NCBI GenBank assembly: GCA_946055445.1
Contig: CAMGGF010000013.1
Coordinates: forward strand, 1-16,004
Direction: 5' to 3'
Origin: an uncultured Ruminococcus sp.
Lineage (GTDB): Bacteria > Bacillota > Clostridia > Oscillospirales > Acutalibacteraceae
Length of the DNA: 16,004 nucleotides
Shown: piece after piece, positions 1 to 5,554 of the stretch
Layout of the letters: each line of letters starts with the position of its first letter
Position numbering within the stretch: position 1 is the first letter of the stretch
The notes under the pieces: model-generated
Databases searched by the model: none
Told to the model about the DNA's origin: nothing
The model's input: the letters and a program-made list of their open reading frames with translations, nothing else
Translations under genes and position numbers: made by a program

Positions 1-304
1 GATTGTCGGTGGTGTTGGCAACACGCGCCAAGTTACGGGTAAAGCGATAACGAATATACCGCTTTGCCGTTTCGGGCGCACCCTGCAAAATAATGTGGGT
101 TTCGACCAATTCCTGCACTTCTTCAACGGTTAAGGCTCTGCCGATTTCGTTGATATAGTCCTCAATCACCAAAGAGATGTAATCAATTTGGCGTTCAGTC
201 AGTTCTTTTTTGCCGTCGGTTTCGTCATTCGCCTTGGCAATCGCGTTTTTGATTTTTTGGCGGTCGAAGGTTTCTTCCGACCCGTTTCGTTTGATGATTT
301 TCAT
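1..304 (-). CDS. nrdD: Ribonucleoside-triphosphate reductase, N-terminal ATP-cone (3' part outside window)
   Basis: The frame opens with ATG at 304-302 and runs off the left edge, giving 101 residues that begin MKIIKRNGSEETFDRQKI. This is a typical ATP-cone: the KRxG start, the FDRxKI motif, and the later RYIRYRFTRNLARV helix. The ATP-cone is the allosteric module that binds ATP or dATP and sets the activity of ribonucleotide reductases, which make dNTPs from ribonucleotides. Because the cone starts at residue 2 with no zinc ribbon before it, this is not the repressor NrdR. NrdD (anaerobic, glycyl-radical) is the best fit for a clostridial gene, but NrdA or NrdJ with an N-terminal cone cannot be excluded since the catalytic part is missing. 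A GGAGAGAG ribosome binding site precedes the start. NrdR-like boxes lie upstream. It follows rpoD, separated from it by a terminator. Confidence 0.78.
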   Translation of the reverse strand, partial: MKIIKRNGSEETFDRQKIKNAIAKANDETDGKKELTERQIDYISLVIEDYINEIGRALTVEEVQELVETHIILQGAPETAKRYIRYRFTRNLARVANTTDN

Positions 305-342
305 ATTTTCTCTCTCCGTCTTTCACAAGATGTTTTTTTCAG

Positions 343-372
343 TGCCACATCATTTTACTACATCTTGTGGCA
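343..372. repeat. 7-bp inverted repeat flanking the nrdD -10 region
   Basis: TGCCACA (343-349) and its exact reverse complement TGTGGCA (366-372) are separated by 16 bases and enclose the candidate -10 of nrdD at 352-357. The enclosed right part (355-370) also resembles a degenerate NrdR box. This could be an operator over the start-site region. It could also be chance, since part of the enclosed sequence recurs as a general promoter element before the GH27 gene. Confidence 0.4.
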
Positions 373-380
373 GAATGCAA
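352..380 (-). promoter_or_regulatory. Candidate SigA promoter for nrdD (proximal)
   Basis: On the minus strand, TTGCAT (380-375) is followed after exactly 17 bases by TAAAAT (357-352), a good -10 with a weak -35. Transcription would start near 345, about 40 bases before the ATG. The same -35/-10 pair with 17-base spacing occurs before rpmE. Seen in sequence; activity is inferred. Confidence 0.55.
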
Positions 381-388
381 GAGAAAAA

Positions 389-404
389 ATACAAGATATG
401 GGAT
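389..404. promoter_or_regulatory. NrdR-box-like palindrome (proximal partner)
   Basis: The 16-mer ATACAAGATATGGGAT keeps the CwAnATnT core and the G at position 13 of the NrdR pattern but deviates in the outer positions. It is weaker than the site at 429-444. Pairing, location upstream of a reductase gene, and overlap with a candidate -10 support it. Confidence 0.42.
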
Positions 405-422
405 TTTTTTTGAATTTTTCAA
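393..422 (-). promoter_or_regulatory. Candidate SigA promoter for nrdD (distal)
   Basis: On the minus strand, TTGAAA (422-417) and TATCTT (398-393) are separated by 18 bases. The -35 matches consensus at five of six positions and the -10 at four. The -10 lies inside the NrdR-like box at 389-404, the placement expected for repression. It is weaker evidence than the proximal promoter. Confidence 0.35.
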
Positions 423-428
423 TATTTT

Positions 429-444
429 GTGCCATATATTGTGC
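429..444. promoter_or_regulatory. NrdR-box-like palindrome (distal)
   Basis: The 16-mer GTGCCATATATTGTGC matches the published NrdR box pattern acaCwAtATaTwGtgt at nearly all conserved core positions. NrdR is the ATP-cone repressor of ribonucleotide reductase genes, and its sites occur in pairs upstream of nrd genes. The centre is 40 bases from the box at 389-404, close to four helical turns. Confidence 0.6.
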
Positions 445-528
445 CTGAAAACGCATCACGCATATGAAATGCACAAAAAACAAAACGAAAATTTGTAAGC
501 ATTGCCGATTTTTAAAAAGGGACTTGAC

Positions 529-562
529 AAAAAAACGGCAGTCGCGACGCACGCGGCTGCCG
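529..562 (-). terminator. Rho-independent terminator of rpoD operon
   Basis: On the minus strand, just after the rpoD stop, an 11-position stem (CGGCAGCCGCG with CGCGACTGCCG, one C-A mismatch) closes a five-base loop and is followed by seven T. This is a strong intrinsic terminator that separates the rpoD transcript from nrdD. Confidence 0.88.
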
Positions 563-574
563 AAACGGATACTT

Positions 575-1672
575 TTAATCTAAGAAATCCTTTAATTTTT
601 TACTGCGGCTGGGGTGGCGGAGTTTGCGAAGTGCTTTTGCCTCGATTTGGCGAATACGCTCACGCGTGACGCCGAATTCACTACCGACCTCTTCCAAAGT
701 GCGGGGGTGCCCGTCTTCTAAGCCGAAGCGCAGAGAAAGCACCTTGGCTTCGCGCAAGGTCAGGGTTTTCAACACATCGTTGAGTTGCTCTTTCAACAGC
801 ATCATCGATGCGGCATCGGCGGGTGCTAACGCGTCATTATCGGGGATAAAGTCACCCAAATGGCTGTCCTCTTCCTCACCGATGGGGGTTTCCAAAGACA
901 CGGGCTCTTGGGAAACACGCTGAATTTCGCGCACCTTTTCCACAGGCATATCGAGCACCTCGGCAATTTCCTCTGCCGTCGGGTCGCGCCCGTTCTTGTG
1001 GAGCAATTGGCTGTTGGTCTTTTTCACCTTGTTAATCGTTTCCACCATATGCACGGGAATACGAATGGTACGCGCTTGGTCTGCAATCGCACGGGTAATG
1101 GCCTGACGAATCCACCAAGTCGCGTATGTGGAAAACTTAAAGCCCTTTGTGTAATCAAACTTGTCCACGGCTTTGATGAGGCCCAAATTCCCCTCTTGAA
1201 TCAAATCAAGGAATTGCATACCGCGGCCGACATAGCGTTTGGCAATGCTGACAACCAAGCGGAGATTGGCTTCAGCCAAGCGCTGTTTTGCCTGTTGGTC
1301 ATCATTGCCGATACGAATGGCGAGTTCGATTTCTTCTTCGGGGGTTAACAACGGTACGCGCCCGATTTCTTTCAGATACACTTTCACCGGGTCATCCATT
1401 GTGGCATTGCGGTTATCCGCCTGCGCGGCAGCCGCCTCCTGCCCTTTCGGCAGTTCCGAGTCGAAATCCAAATCTTCCAGCAACGCATCGTTCATATCGT
1501 CAATGACCTCGATGTTTTGCTGTTCGATGGTTTCGTACAGTTTGTCCAGTTCATCCATATCGAAATCCATTTCAAGGATAACGGCATCGATTTCCTGGGT
1601 GGTCAGTTTGCCTGTTGCCTTGCCTTTTTCCAAAAGCGCGGAAACAGAGGTTTTCTTGTCCGTAGTTTCCAT
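575..1672 (-). CDS. rpoD: Primary sigma factor SigA/RpoD
   Basis: The product (365 residues from the chosen start, close to the 371 of Bacillus SigA) is the housekeeping sigma factor that directs RNA polymerase to -35/-10 promoters. In order: an acidic region 1.1 (about 10-75), region 1.2 (DDPVKVYLKEIGRVPLLT, about 93-122), region 2 for core binding and -10 recognition and melting (LRLVVSIAKRYVGRGMQF, then the aromatic-rich KFSTYATWWIRQAI, about 128-199), region 3 (about 202-279), and region 4.2 with the -35-reading helix-turn-helix (LEEVGSEFGVTRERIRQIEAKALRKLR, about 335-361). The ATG at 1672 is preferred because AAGGAGA lies at 1683-1677. The ATG at 1690 in the same frame has no ribosome binding site. 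It is the last gene of the dgt-dnaG-rpoD group, 29 bases after dnaG. Confidence 0.97.
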   Translation of the reverse strand: METTDKKTSVSALLEKGKATGKLTTQEIDAVILEMDFDMDELDKLYETIEQQNIEVIDDMNDALLEDLDFDSELPKGQEAAAAQADNRNATMDDPVKVYLKEIGRVPLLTPEEEIELAIRIGNDDQQAKQRLAEANLRLVVSIAKRYVGRGMQFLDLIQEGNLGLIKAVDKFDYTKGFKFSTYATWWIRQAITRAIADQARTIRIPVHMVETINKVKKTNSQLLHKNGRDPTAEEIAEVLDMPVEKVREIQRVSQEPVSLETPIGEEEDSHLGDFIPDNDALAPADAASMMLLKEQLNDVLKTLTLREAKVLSLRFGLEDGHPRTLEEVGSEFGVTRERIRQIEAKALRKLRHPSRSKKLKDFLD

Positions 1673-1701
1673 ACAATCTCCTTCACACATATGTAAAATA
1701 T

Positions 1702-3465
1702 TTACGAATTTTGGAACAATTTTAAAAAGTCCGCATCGGACAGTTCGGCGGGAGAAGCCGATACGGTTTTATTCTTTTCCGCGCGGATTACTTTTATGCA
1801 ATCACGGCATTCCGAAAGCGTGTCGGCAAGTTGCGGAATTAAAGTTTGTATATGCGCAACCGCGCCGACTTCCTCTTCTGTAAATGCGTCGTGTATGGCA
1901 GACAGCGAAAAATCCGCGCCCCGTTCAATGCTCGACACAATGCTTTCAAAAACACGGCGGTTAAAATCCGTTACAAAATCCGCCGGTGAAATTTCCGCCT
2001 GTAATGTTTTGTAAAATTCGGGATTGTGTATCAGCGAAGCGCAAAGCGTTTCCTCTGCCGTTGCGGCGCGCAAATGCTTTTCGCGTTCGGGATTGGCAAG
2101 GTTGATGACTTTTGCGGCAGTATTCGCATTGTCCTGCGCGCGGCGCAGAGCAGAACTTTGCTGTTTGCGCGCGCGGCGTCGGTACTCCTGCCGCGCCTGC
2201 AAAATAATCGCGTCTTTTGCCACGCCGAGTTCTTCGGAAAGACGCGCCGCATAAACATCCAACTGCGTGGGGTTTTTCAGCGTTGCCAAAATTGCGCAAG
2301 CCGCCTCTAAAAAGCGGACTTTGCCGTCGGGCGTGGAAACATCCAGCCCTTCCCGCGCACGCAAAATGCGATACTCCACATCGTTTGCGGCGCCCTCTAA
2401 AAGTGCTTGAAAGCGCGTGGGGCCGAAATTTTTTAAAATCTCGTCGGGGTCTTTACCGCCTTGCATACGGATTACTTTTACGCGAAGCGTGGTTTTGGAG
2501 AAAAGTTCCAGCGCCTTGCGTGCCGCTTTTTGCCCCGCCTCGTCATTGTCATAGCAAAGGTAAATTTCGCTCGCATACCGCGACAAAAGCGCCGCCTGCT
2601 GTTCGGTAAGCGCCGTGCCCAAACCTGCCACAGCATTGTCAAACCCCGCTTGGTGCAGGGAAATCACATCCAAATTCCCCTCACACAAAATGAGTGCGTC
2701 GCTGTTGCTTTTTTTGGCAAAATTCAAAGCAAAAATATTTTCGCCTTTTTTATACACCAGCGTATCGCTTGTATTGACATATTTCCGCTGTGCGTCCGCC
2801 GTCAAGGCTCTGCCGCTGAACGCAATCACATTGCCGCGCAGGTCAATGACGGGAAACATTGCGCGCTCCACAAAAGCATCGTAGTAATGCTTTTTACCGT
2901 TTTTGTCGCTCATACGCAAGAGGTTTGCCTCGTACAGTTCGAGGTCTGTAAAGCCCTGCTTGTGCATATACGCGCGCAAAGCATCCCAACTTTTCGGCGC
3001 ATAGCCCAAACCGAATTTACGAATGGTGGCATCGGTAAGCCCGCGCCCATAAAGATACTCCAAACCCGGCTTGCCCGTTTCGCTGTATAAAACAGTATGG
3101 AAAAAGCGCGCCGCCAAGCGATTCGCCTCATACATACGGCGGCGTTTTTCGTACAAATCGGAATTGTAATTGTCCTGCGGAACGGCAAGTCCGACTTTGT
3201 CGGCAAGATAGCGCACCGCTTCGCCGTAATCTAAATTTTCAATGTTCTTGATAAAGGTCACTGCGTCGCCGCCGCTGCCGCAACCGAAGCAGTAATAGGA
3301 CTGCGTTTCGGGATAGACGGTAAAAGACGGTGTTTTTTCGTTGTGAAAGGGACACAGCCCCGTTAAAAGCCTACCGCGCCGTTTCAGCGTGACATACGGC
3401 GAAATTGTACTTTCAATATCCGCGCGGGAACGCAGTTCCTGCAAAAAACTTTCCGAAAATGCCAA
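1702..3465 (-). CDS. dnaG: DNA primase DnaG
   Basis: The product (587 residues, normal for DnaG) makes the RNA primers for lagging-strand and origin synthesis, working with the replicative helicase. Visible domains: an N-terminal CHC2 zinc ribbon with C38, H41, C59 and C62; the RNA polymerase core with a TOPRIM fold, metal-binding E262 (CEGNLDVI, where many homologues read EGYMDVI) and D306/D308 (CYDNDEAGQ); then a C-terminal helical domain (about 455-570) of the type that binds DnaB/DnaC helicase. The start is TTG at 3465-3463, supported by GAGGTGA six bases upstream. dgt lies 34 bases upstream and rpoD 29 bases downstream, the common clostridial arrangement, so co-transcription is likely. 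Confidence 0.97.
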   Translation of the reverse strand: MAFSESFLQELRSRADIESTISPYVTLKRRGRLLTGLCPFHNEKTPSFTVYPETQSYYCFGCGSGGDAVTFIKNIENLDYGEAVRYLADKVGLAVPQDNYNSDLYEKRRRMYEANRLAARFFHTVLYSETGKPGLEYLYGRGLTDATIRKFGLGYAPKSWDALRAYMHKQGFTDLELYEANLLRMSDKNGKKHYYDAFVERAMFPVIDLRGNVIAFSGRALTADAQRKYVNTSDTLVYKKGENIFALNFAKKSNSDALILCEGNLDVISLHQAGFDNAVAGLGTALTEQQAALLSRYASEIYLCYDNDEAGQKAARKALELFSKTTLRVKVIRMQGGKDPDEILKNFGPTRFQALLEGAANDVEYRILRAREGLDVSTPDGKVRFLEAACAILATLKNPTQLDVYAARLSEELGVAKDAIILQARQEYRRRARKQQSSALRRAQDNANTAAKVINLANPEREKHLRAATAEETLCASLIHNPEFYKTLQAEISPADFVTDFNRRVFESIVSSIERGADFSLSAIHDAFTEEEVGAVAHIQTLIPQLADTLSECRDCIKVIRAEKNKTVSASPAELSDADFLKLFQNS

Positions 3466-3471
3466 ACGCCG

Positions 3472-3478
3472 TCACCTC
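3472..3478 (-). promoter_or_regulatory. Ribosome binding site fixing the TTG start of dnaG
   Basis: GAGGTGA on the minus strand ends six bases before TTG at 3465. No ATG is available near the conserved N-terminus, so this site decides the start. Confidence 0.7.
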
Positions 3479-3499
3479 ACTTTTCAAAACAGCCGACAT

Positions 3500-4513
3500 T
3501 TAATATAAGCCTTTCTCAATCCAGGCTTTCGGAATAAAAATTTGATGGTATACGCTTAACACATAACTGTCAGACATACCGGTAACATAATCGCAAGCCG
3601 CGCGCTCTGCGCCCTCGGAAATGACCGTTTGCCAAAATGAGGACGGTAATTCATTGGGATGTTCGGCATAATAGCCGTACAGGCTTTTAATTAACGCTTC
3701 GGCTTTGCTTTCTTCCCCTTTGCAAACGGGATTTGTGTAAACGCTTTTGAACATAAAGCGGTTTAGTTCCGCAAACGCTTCGGCAACCTCCAAAGACAGC
3801 GTAATGTCCTGCGTACTGTTCGCAATCGCGGAACGGACAAGCGTATCAATGCGTTTGGATTTGCTGTCCCCCAGCGTTTCGCGGACATCCAGCGGAATGT
3901 CCGATTCCCGCATTACACCTGCACGCACGGCGTCGTCAATATCGTGGTTGAGATAGGCGATTTTATCTGCCAATTTGACAATTCTACCCTCCAAGGTATC
4001 GGCTTCCTTGCCGCAGGTGTGGCAAACGATGCCGTCACGCACCTCATAGGTTAAGTTTAAGCCCTGACCGCCTTTTTCGAGTTTGTCCACCACGCGAAGG
4101 CTTTGGGCATAATGGCGAAAGCCGCCGGGAAACACCTCGTCAAGCGCACGCTCGCCCGCGTGGCCGAACGGCGTATGCCCCAAATCGTGTCCAAGGGCAA
4201 TCGCTTCGGTTAAATCCTCATTCAAACGCATAGAGCGCGCTATGGTACGGGCAATTTGCGATACTTCCAAGGTATGCGTTAAGCGCGTGCGGTAATGGTC
4301 GCCCTCGGGAGAGAGAAAGACCTGCGTTTTGTGTTTTAAGCGGCGAAATGCATTGCAGTGCAAAATGCGGTCGCGGTCTCGCTGAAAGGGTGTGCGCAAA
4401 TCGCACTCTTCTTCGGGGCGTTCTCTGCCTTTTGTATGTTCGGACAAACACGCCAAAGGAGAAAGCGTTTCTTTTTCAATTTTCATTGTGATTTCGCGTA
4501 CACTTTCGCCCAC
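3500..4513 (-). CDS. dgt: Deoxyguanosinetriphosphate triphosphohydrolase-like HD protein
   Basis: The product (337 residues from the chosen start) is a dGTPase-like enzyme of the HD superfamily. Characterised members cleave dNTPs to deoxynucleoside and triphosphate; the exact substrate here is unknown. Metal-binding HD residues are visible: H80 (RTRLTHTLEV), H109-D110 (ALGHDLGHTPFGHAGE) and D183 (KLADKIAYLNHDIDDA). The N-terminal RTPFQRDRDRILHCNAFRRL stretch is typical of the family. The length fits the shorter Firmicute type, not the roughly 500-residue E. coli Dgt. The GTG at 4513 is preferred because AAGGCGGTG sits six bases upstream. The GTG at 4522 would overlap that site, and the ATG at 4486 has none. 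It lies upstream of dnaG and rpoD, the usual clostridial order. Confidence 0.92.
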   Translation of the reverse strand: MGESVREITMKIEKETLSPLACLSEHTKGRERPEEECDLRTPFQRDRDRILHCNAFRRLKHKTQVFLSPEGDHYRTRLTHTLEVSQIARTIARSMRLNEDLTEAIALGHDLGHTPFGHAGERALDEVFPGGFRHYAQSLRVVDKLEKGGQGLNLTYEVRDGIVCHTCGKEADTLEGRIVKLADKIAYLNHDIDDAVRAGVMRESDIPLDVRETLGDSKSKRIDTLVRSAIANSTQDITLSLEVAEAFAELNRFMFKSVYTNPVCKGEESKAEALIKSLYGYYAEHPNELPSSFWQTVISEGAERAACDYVTGMSDSYVLSVYHQIFIPKAWIEKGLY

Positions 4514-4519
4514 TGTTTT

Positions 4520-4528
4520 CACCGCCTT
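4520..4528 (-). promoter_or_regulatory. Ribosome binding site deciding the dgt start
   Basis: Minus-strand AAGGCGGTG differs from AAGGAGGTG at one base and ends six bases before the GTG at 4513. It contains the alternative GTG (4522-4520), which makes that codon an unlikely start. Confidence 0.6.
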
Positions 4529-4562
4529 TATCTATTTATACGCACAAAAAACGGGTTTCCCT

Positions 4563-5180
4563 TTATTTTTCGGCAAATTTCTCGCCGATTTTTTGCGGCG
4601 TCACCTGACCGTTTGAAAAATCAAAGATTTTTTCGGCAAAATCCGCCTCCAATGCGCTGTCAATGCTTAGCGTGATACACACCTTGTCGGAAAAGTCGGT
4701 ATCGATAATTTTTGCCGCAGATTTTTCAAGAAAAGGCAGAAGTTTTGCATAAAACGGGTAATCGACTTCGATTGTCAAAATAGAGCAAAGCCCCATTGTG
4801 ATGATTTCGCCCGCCGCAAGTGCCAAATGCGCCGCGTGGGAATAGGCGCGCACCAATCCCCCGCCGCCGAGCAGAATGCCGCCGAAATACCGCGTCACAA
4901 CCACCGCAACATCGGTCACACCCGATTTTTCGAGCACATCCAAGGTCGGCACGCCCGCCGTACCCTGCGGCTCACCGTCATCGGAATAGCGTTTGACATT
5001 CCCCTCGCGCAGAATATAGGCGTAGACATTGTGTTTTGCGTCCCAATGCTTTTTTTGGATTTCCGCAATAAACGCGTTGGCTTCTTCCACCGTTTTCACA
5101 GGGCGCACATAACCGATAAAACGCGAGCGTTTTTCGGTAAACTCGTCGCTTGCGCTTTGTTTTACGGTTTTATACTCCAC
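4563..5180 (-). CDS. yigZ: YigZ/IMPACT family protein
   Basis: The product (205 residues, full length for the family) belongs to the YigZ/IMPACT (UPF0029) family, also called YvyE in Bacillus. The N-terminal domain carries the family core: SRFIGYVRPV (about 19-28), HWDAKHNVYAYIL (45-57), YSDDGEPQGTAG (65-76), and the glycine-rich RYFGGILLGGGGLVRAY (97-113). The C-terminal part (about 135-205) fits DUF1949, with a ferredoxin-like fold. The yeast and mammalian relatives (Yih1/IMPACT) bind the translation regulator Gcn1, but the bacterial role is not settled, so no reaction is claimed. The GTG start at 5180 is backed by GAGAGGTG a few bases upstream. No clear promoter is seen between it and the rpmE terminator, so read-through or a weak promoter must serve it. 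Confidence 0.93.
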   Translation of the reverse strand: MEYKTVKQSASDEFTEKRSRFIGYVRPVKTVEEANAFIAEIQKKHWDAKHNVYAYILREGNVKRYSDDGEPQGTAGVPTLDVLEKSGVTDVAVVVTRYFGGILLGGGGLVRAYSHAAHLALAAGEIITMGLCSILTIEVDYPFYAKLLPFLEKSAAKIIDTDFSDKVCITLSIDSALEADFAEKIFDFSNGQVTPQKIGEKFAEK

Positions 5181-5214
5181 AGTCTACACCTCTCTTTCAA
5201 AATCTGAATAGCAC

Positions 5215-5245
5215 AAAAAAAGCGGCACAAACCGTACCGCTTTTT
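5215..5245 (-). terminator. Rho-independent terminator of rpmE
   Basis: On the minus strand, AAAAAGCGGTAC pairs with GTGCCGCTTTTT (12 pairs, one G-T wobble) around the loop GGTTT and runs into a tract of seven T. It starts 11 bases after the rpmE stop. On the plus strand the stem also ends in five T, but no plus-strand gene is here. Confidence 0.87.
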
Positions 5246-5256
5246 GCTTTGCAAAC

Positions 5257-5463
5257 TTATTTTGCGTTGATGTTGAATCTCTTGTTGAAACGGTCTACAC
5301 GCCCGCCGGTGTCAACCAACTTCTGTTTGCCGGTGAAGAACGGATGGCAGTTGGAGCAAATATCCACACGCAGGTTATCTTTGGTGGAGCGGGTTTCGAA
5401 TTCAGCGCCGCAAGCGCATTTTACGGTAGTCGTTTTGTATTCGGGATGAATTCCCTCTTTCAT
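5257..5463 (-). CDS. rpmE: 50S ribosomal protein L31, zinc-binding form
   Basis: The product (68 residues) is large-subunit protein bL31. It starts MKEGIHPEY, as the family does, and has the zinc-binding C+ pattern: C16 and C18 (KCACGAEF) with C36 and C39 (DICSNCHPFFTGKQK), followed by the conserved DTGGRVDRFNKRF. The zinc-free paralogue (C- type, Zur-controlled) is not this one. The ATG at 5463 is chosen because GAGGTG lies seven bases upstream and the protein then begins at the conserved residue. The in-frame ATG two codons earlier is only one base from that site. It has its own candidate promoter and a strong terminator, so it looks like a monocistronic unit inserted between addA and yigZ. 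Confidence 0.97.
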   Translation of the reverse strand: MKEGIHPEYKTTTVKCACGAEFETRSTKDNLRVDICSNCHPFFTGKQKLVDTGGRVDRFNKRFNINAK

Positions 5464-5470
5464 TGTCATT

Positions 5471-5476
5471 CACCTC
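5471..5476 (-). promoter_or_regulatory. Ribosome binding site deciding the rpmE start
   Basis: Minus-strand GAGGTG lies seven bases before ATG 5463 but only one base before ATG 5469, so the downstream ATG is used. Confidence 0.65.
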
Positions 5477-5505
5477 TTTCGGTATCCTTTATAACAGCGT
5501 TAGCA

Positions 5506-5534
5506 ATTTTAACACATCACGGGTAAAAATGCAA
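5506..5534 (-). promoter_or_regulatory. Candidate SigA promoter for rpmE
   Basis: Minus-strand TTGCAT (5534-5529), a 17-base spacer ending in GATGTGT, and TAAAAT (5511-5506). The TG two bases before the -10 makes it an extended -10 type. Transcription would start near 5499, about 36 bases before the ATG. Confidence 0.65.
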
Positions 5535-5554
5535 GTGTTTTTTTCAAATCCGCC

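Larger units (their letters stand above)
305..528. other. AT-rich intergenic control region between rpoD and nrdD
   Basis: This stretch has no credible gene; short frames in it lack ribosome binding sites. Besides the promoters, NrdR-like boxes and inverted repeat listed separately, a degenerate site CAAGATGTTT (326-335) lies 32 bases centre-to-centre from the NrdR-like core at 358-367. The part from 445 to 528 shows nothing further that I can name. Confidence 0.7.

Noticed and set aside
523..535. TTGACA on the plus strand at 524-529, looking like a -35
   Set aside because: It is the tail of the rpoD terminator read backwards, with no -10 at a proper distance and no plus-strand gene downstream.
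860..1883. Long plus-strand frames opposite rpoD and dnaG (860-1348, 1239-1883)
   Set aside because: Shadows of the conserved minus-strand genes, with Ser-rich or His-rich low-information translations.
2461..3090. Plus-strand frame of 209 codons opposite dnaG
   Set aside because: Antisense to the conserved primase core including TOPRIM, with no ribosome binding site.
2610..3340. Frameshift or domain loss in dnaG
   Set aside because: Zinc ribbon, TOPRIM acidic residues and C-terminal domain are all in one uninterrupted frame of normal length.
4570..4595. CGGC/GCCG stem near the yigZ stop as a terminator
   Set aside because: Four to five pairs with a nine-base loop, inside the coding sequence, followed by A rather than T.
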